Origin: Paulinella micropora
Taxonomy: Eukaryota > Cercozoa > Imbricatea > Euglyphida
DNA length: 64,000 nucleotides
Assembly (NCBI GenBank): GCA_009731375.1
Contig: BJOX01000060.1
Location: 512,163-576,162, forward strand
Direction: 5' to 3'
Shown here: piece after piece, positions 62,017 through 64,000 of the stretch
Layout: the number at the start of each line of letters is the position of its first letter
How positions within the stretch are numbered: position 1 is the first letter of the stretch
Program-made: the position numbers and the translations under genes
Notes under the pieces: generated by a model
The model's database searches: none
The model's input: the letters and a program-made list of their open reading frames with translations, nothing else
What the model was told of the DNA's origin: nothing

Positions 62017-62937
62017 TTAAAACAAAACCGGTTGTGCTAACTCTGCTAAGCAACGTTTGTATCTCGACAAGTAAGTTTTTTCCCCTGGCTCTAGCTCGCT
62101 TGCCAAGGTAAGCAGCGCGGACTTGTAGCTCTGCTGCCTAAGTGTCTCTGCCTGTCTTTCGCGTTGACTCAGCTCCTGCTGTCTCTCCCGCTCGCGCTGA
62201 AACTGCATTCTGGCTAGACGGGCCTCTTCCGCGCGACTCAGCGCAAGAGCCGAGAGGTGTCTTTGACGCTCGCACAGGTGTTGGAACTGAGCAATTAATT
62301 GTTCTTCTTCGTCTGGTCGGGTCTTGTTGGACACCAAGTACGCACAAACGTAGTCTGTGCGGACAAGATGGTTTCCGCCCGAGCCTTCCCGTACGTCTAC
62401 ACTCGACGGCTGCAGCTGCCTCAAGACGTCTGTGCTGGAGGTAAAAAGCCCGAGAGCTGCCGTGCGCTTGGCCACCTCGCTTTTGCCTACCCAGACCGCT
62501 CCCTTGAACAGGCCATAATATAGGCGCAGGCGCCGCTTGTGTTCAGCCGAGGGTAGCACGAGCAAGCCCGCTCGACGCATAGCTCCCTGAAACCCCTTGC
62601 ACACTTGGGCCAGCTCCGTTGCCTCGCGGTTGAAAAGCCGAGTAGCGTGAGTGTCGGACATAGCTGGTCGCTTACCCACCACGTACAAAATAACGCTGGC
62701 CAGCACGTCCCCGCAGCCCATCACCACCTGATTAAAACCAGCTCCCGCGCGTTTGCCCTGCGCCCATGTTTCCAGAGCAGGCAGGTAATTAGCAAGGACT
62801 TTTCTTCTCTTCATCGCCCTCATAGTCTTCAATTGTTCTTGGCTTGGTTGCTCTCCCTGGATTTCTTTGAATAGTTGGATGGTGTTGCGCCATAGAAATT
62901 TGTCAGGTGATAATATTTTGCAAGAACTGGTCTGCAT
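62017..62937 (-). CDS. Coiled-coil protein, about 306 aa, unrecognised
   Basis: ATG at 62937 is preferred to the frame's open 5' end at 63153, whose sequence is a translation of G/C palindromes. The N-terminal half is basic and helical (LKTMRAMKRRKVLANYLPAL; GDVLASVILYVVGKRP). The C-terminal third is a Gln/Arg/Glu coiled coil (ARMQFQRERERQQELSQRER). Ends at TAA 62017, in good order. Could be structural or scaffolding. No family recognised. Confidence 0.55.
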   Translation of the reverse strand: MQTSSCKILSPDKFLWRNTIQLFKEIQGEQPSQEQLKTMRAMKRRKVLANYLPALETWAQGKRAGAGFNQVVMGCGDVLASVILYVVGKRPAMSDTHATRLFNREATELAQVCKGFQGAMRRAGLLVLPSAEHKRRLRLYYGLFKGAVWVGKSEVAKRTAALGLFTSSTDVLRQLQPSSVDVREGSGGNHLVRTDYVCAYLVSNKTRPDEEEQLIAQFQHLCERQRHLSALALSRAEEARLARMQFQRERERQQELSQRERQAETLRQQSYKSALLTLASELEPGEKTYLSRYKRCLAELAQPVLF

Positions 62938-63007
62938 GCTTCCTTCAAGAAGGCAAAGAAAGAAATATGTGGACTCCGGCGTTGCCTGCACTTGTTTAGA
63001 CACACGA

Positions 63008-63090
63008 AGGGGGGGGGGGTGCCCCCCCCCCCCTCTCTTCCGGTATGCTCTTTGTTGTGGACAGGAGAGAGCACAGGGGGGAGGCACCCC
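63008..63090. repeat. Two G-run/C-run palindromes
   Basis: ggggggggggtgcccccccc and ggggggaggcacccccttt flank a short unique segment, like those in the 1-5,400 block. Confidence 0.75.
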
Positions 63091-63295
63091 CTTTTCACCG
63101 GGCCTTCCAAATTCATTTCTGTCCCTGTTAACACTTTGAGACACAAATCCCAACGCACCTCCCGCGCACTATGCCCACCAAGCGTTCCGACACCAGAGCC
63201 TCTCATGCGCGGCCAGCAGAGCGCCCACACGCACGAAGCTAGTTGACTCGACCTCGGGAAGTCACGTTTGTCATCGAAAGGCAGTCGTCAACAAC

Positions 63296-63472
63296 ATGGC
63301 GCAGCCGGGAATAAGTACTTGGCCTACAAACGACGTGCGGAATTTGCTGGATGTCATCGAGGCATGCTACGACACGCTTGAGTTGATCGCAGAAAAGTTG
63401 CGCGAGGACGTACCACGCGTAAGCTCAGAGAGCCTACCCAACTGGTCCAAACCGCCGACAAAAAATGTCTGA
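63296..63472 (+). CDS. Small helical protein, overlaps next gene by 8 bases
   Basis: ATG 63296 to TGA 63472, 58 aa (NDVRNLLDVIEACYDTLELI). The stop overlaps the next ATG in atgtctga. It is either a separate small protein or the N-terminus of the following one separated by a frameshift in the A run at 63459-63465. Confidence 0.4.
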   Translation: MAQPGISTWPTNDVRNLLDVIEACYDTLELIAEKLREDVPRVSSESLPNWSKPPTKNV

Positions 63473-63800
63473 CCTTGCCCAAAGCCTCGAAGACAACGCC
63501 CGACTGCTGAGGCAGCGGATCTATCAAACACGCCTCATGCAGAGGGTTCGCAATGATCGTATGGTCTACGGAAGGCGTCTCGACAAATTGCTGAGAAAAA
63601 TGTATGTCGTAAACTTTGGGACGGAGGATAATACCTTTGCCCCGGTACCTCCCAATTACTCTCCTAACACACCTTCATATGAATCATGCGTGTTCTGGCC
63701 GGCGTTCGATGACGAGGAGCTAGATCGACAAATCGGATTAGTCATTGATTGCCTGAAAGAATCCCTTGAACGGTTCGAGCTCGCAAAACGAGCAATGTAA
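63465..63800 (+). CDS. Unrecognised 111-aa protein
   Basis: ATG 63465 to TAA 63798. Helical and basic N-terminal half (DLAQSLEDNARLLRQRIYQT), Pro/Asn-rich middle (APVPPNYSPNTPSYES), acidic helix at the end (DDEELDRQIGLVIDCLKESL). See the preceding entry for the possible fusion. No family recognised. Confidence 0.5.
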   Translation: MSDLAQSLEDNARLLRQRIYQTRLMQRVRNDRMVYGRRLDKLLRKMYVVNFGTEDNTFAPVPPNYSPNTPSYESCVFWPAFDDEELDRQIGLVIDCLKESLERFELAKRAM

Positions 63801-63892
63801 AGTAATTCTTCTTTCCTGAATCTGTACTTTCTTGATACACAAGTAAGGCTATGCTAGCTAAGTAGTCACCAAGTTGAAGAATAGTGCGTGAA

Positions 63893-63950
63893 TAGGAGGG
63901 GGGGGGGGGGGCCCCCCCCCCCCCCCCCCCCCCTGCCCCCNNNNNNNNNN
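63893..63950. repeat. G-run/C-run palindrome and gap
   Basis: About 14 G followed by about 21 C, then tgccccc and N. No gene recognised after it to 64,000. Confidence 0.9.
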
Positions 63951-64000
63951 GTGCTTCCCTCCTTCCACGCCCAGACCAATTGCTACTGTCCGGCCTGCAA

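Overview
The window looks like a eukaryotic genomic scaffold made of two kinds of DNA. Bases 1-31,395 and 52,685-64,000 are fairly GC-rich, intronless and gene-dense on both strands. Their families are typical of nucleocytoplasmic giant viruses: several F-box/LRR-like proteins, a TnpB/Fanzor remnant, a divergent protein kinase, a C2H2 zinc-finger protein, Sel1 and kelch proteins, a fatty-acid desaturase and a large mosaic surface protein. Many reading frames are broken by frameshifts or in-frame stops. Bases 31,395-52,685 look like ordinary repeat-rich eukaryotic chromatin: very dense microsatellites, a tRNA-derived SINE, a foldback repeat and a degenerate Ty3/gypsy-type retrotransposon. The simplest reading is a decaying giant-virus-like insertion in a eukaryote, interrupted by or bordering host DNA. 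A chimeric assembly is the main alternative. I cannot name the organism.

Layout. 1-5,427: gene-free nested repeats (short unit A, hairpin B, G/C palindromes, a block present three times), with gaps at homopolymer C/G. 5,510-7,250: TnpB/Fanzor pseudogene carrying five copies of a two-hairpin element (family C). 7,748-13,231: uncharacterised proteins with in-frame TGA codons or frameshifts. 13,457-18,350: secreted mosaic protein (PKD-like, BspA-like LRR, Ser/Thr/Pro stalk, cbEGF, ricin-type lectin repeats). 18,500-24,637: C2H2 protein, a 328-aa unknown and a divergent kinase whose C-terminal module is also duplicated at 18.5 kb. 25,084-31,395: LRR-like proteins, a membrane protein, a desaturase and a Sel1 fragment. 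31,395-45,240: host-like repeats. 45,252-52,684: Ty3/gypsy element. 52,686-55,680: truncated kelch gene and a broken F-box/LRR gene. 55,923-63,800: mostly unrecognised small proteins, one with several membrane segments.

The virus-like genes do not form an operon or pathway. They look like an accessory-type set: ubiquitin-adaptor-like LRR proteins, a surface adhesin, a lipid enzyme and signalling proteins. Two features recur and deserve attention. Five otherwise continuous reading frames are interrupted by an in-frame TGA. Short palindromic repeat families sit at gene ends and inside the TnpB gene.

Assembly gaps (runs of N): 611-620, 1161-1170, 2242-2351, 4492-4501, 4875-5269, 11782-11791, 19191-19209, 20253-20262, 22286-22295, 24853-25003, 35648-35689, 36718-37223, 39959-39968, 46818-46827, 54066-54152, 56351-56360, 60290-60299, 61792-61874, 63941-63950. 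All calls come from reading the sequence; no database search was run.
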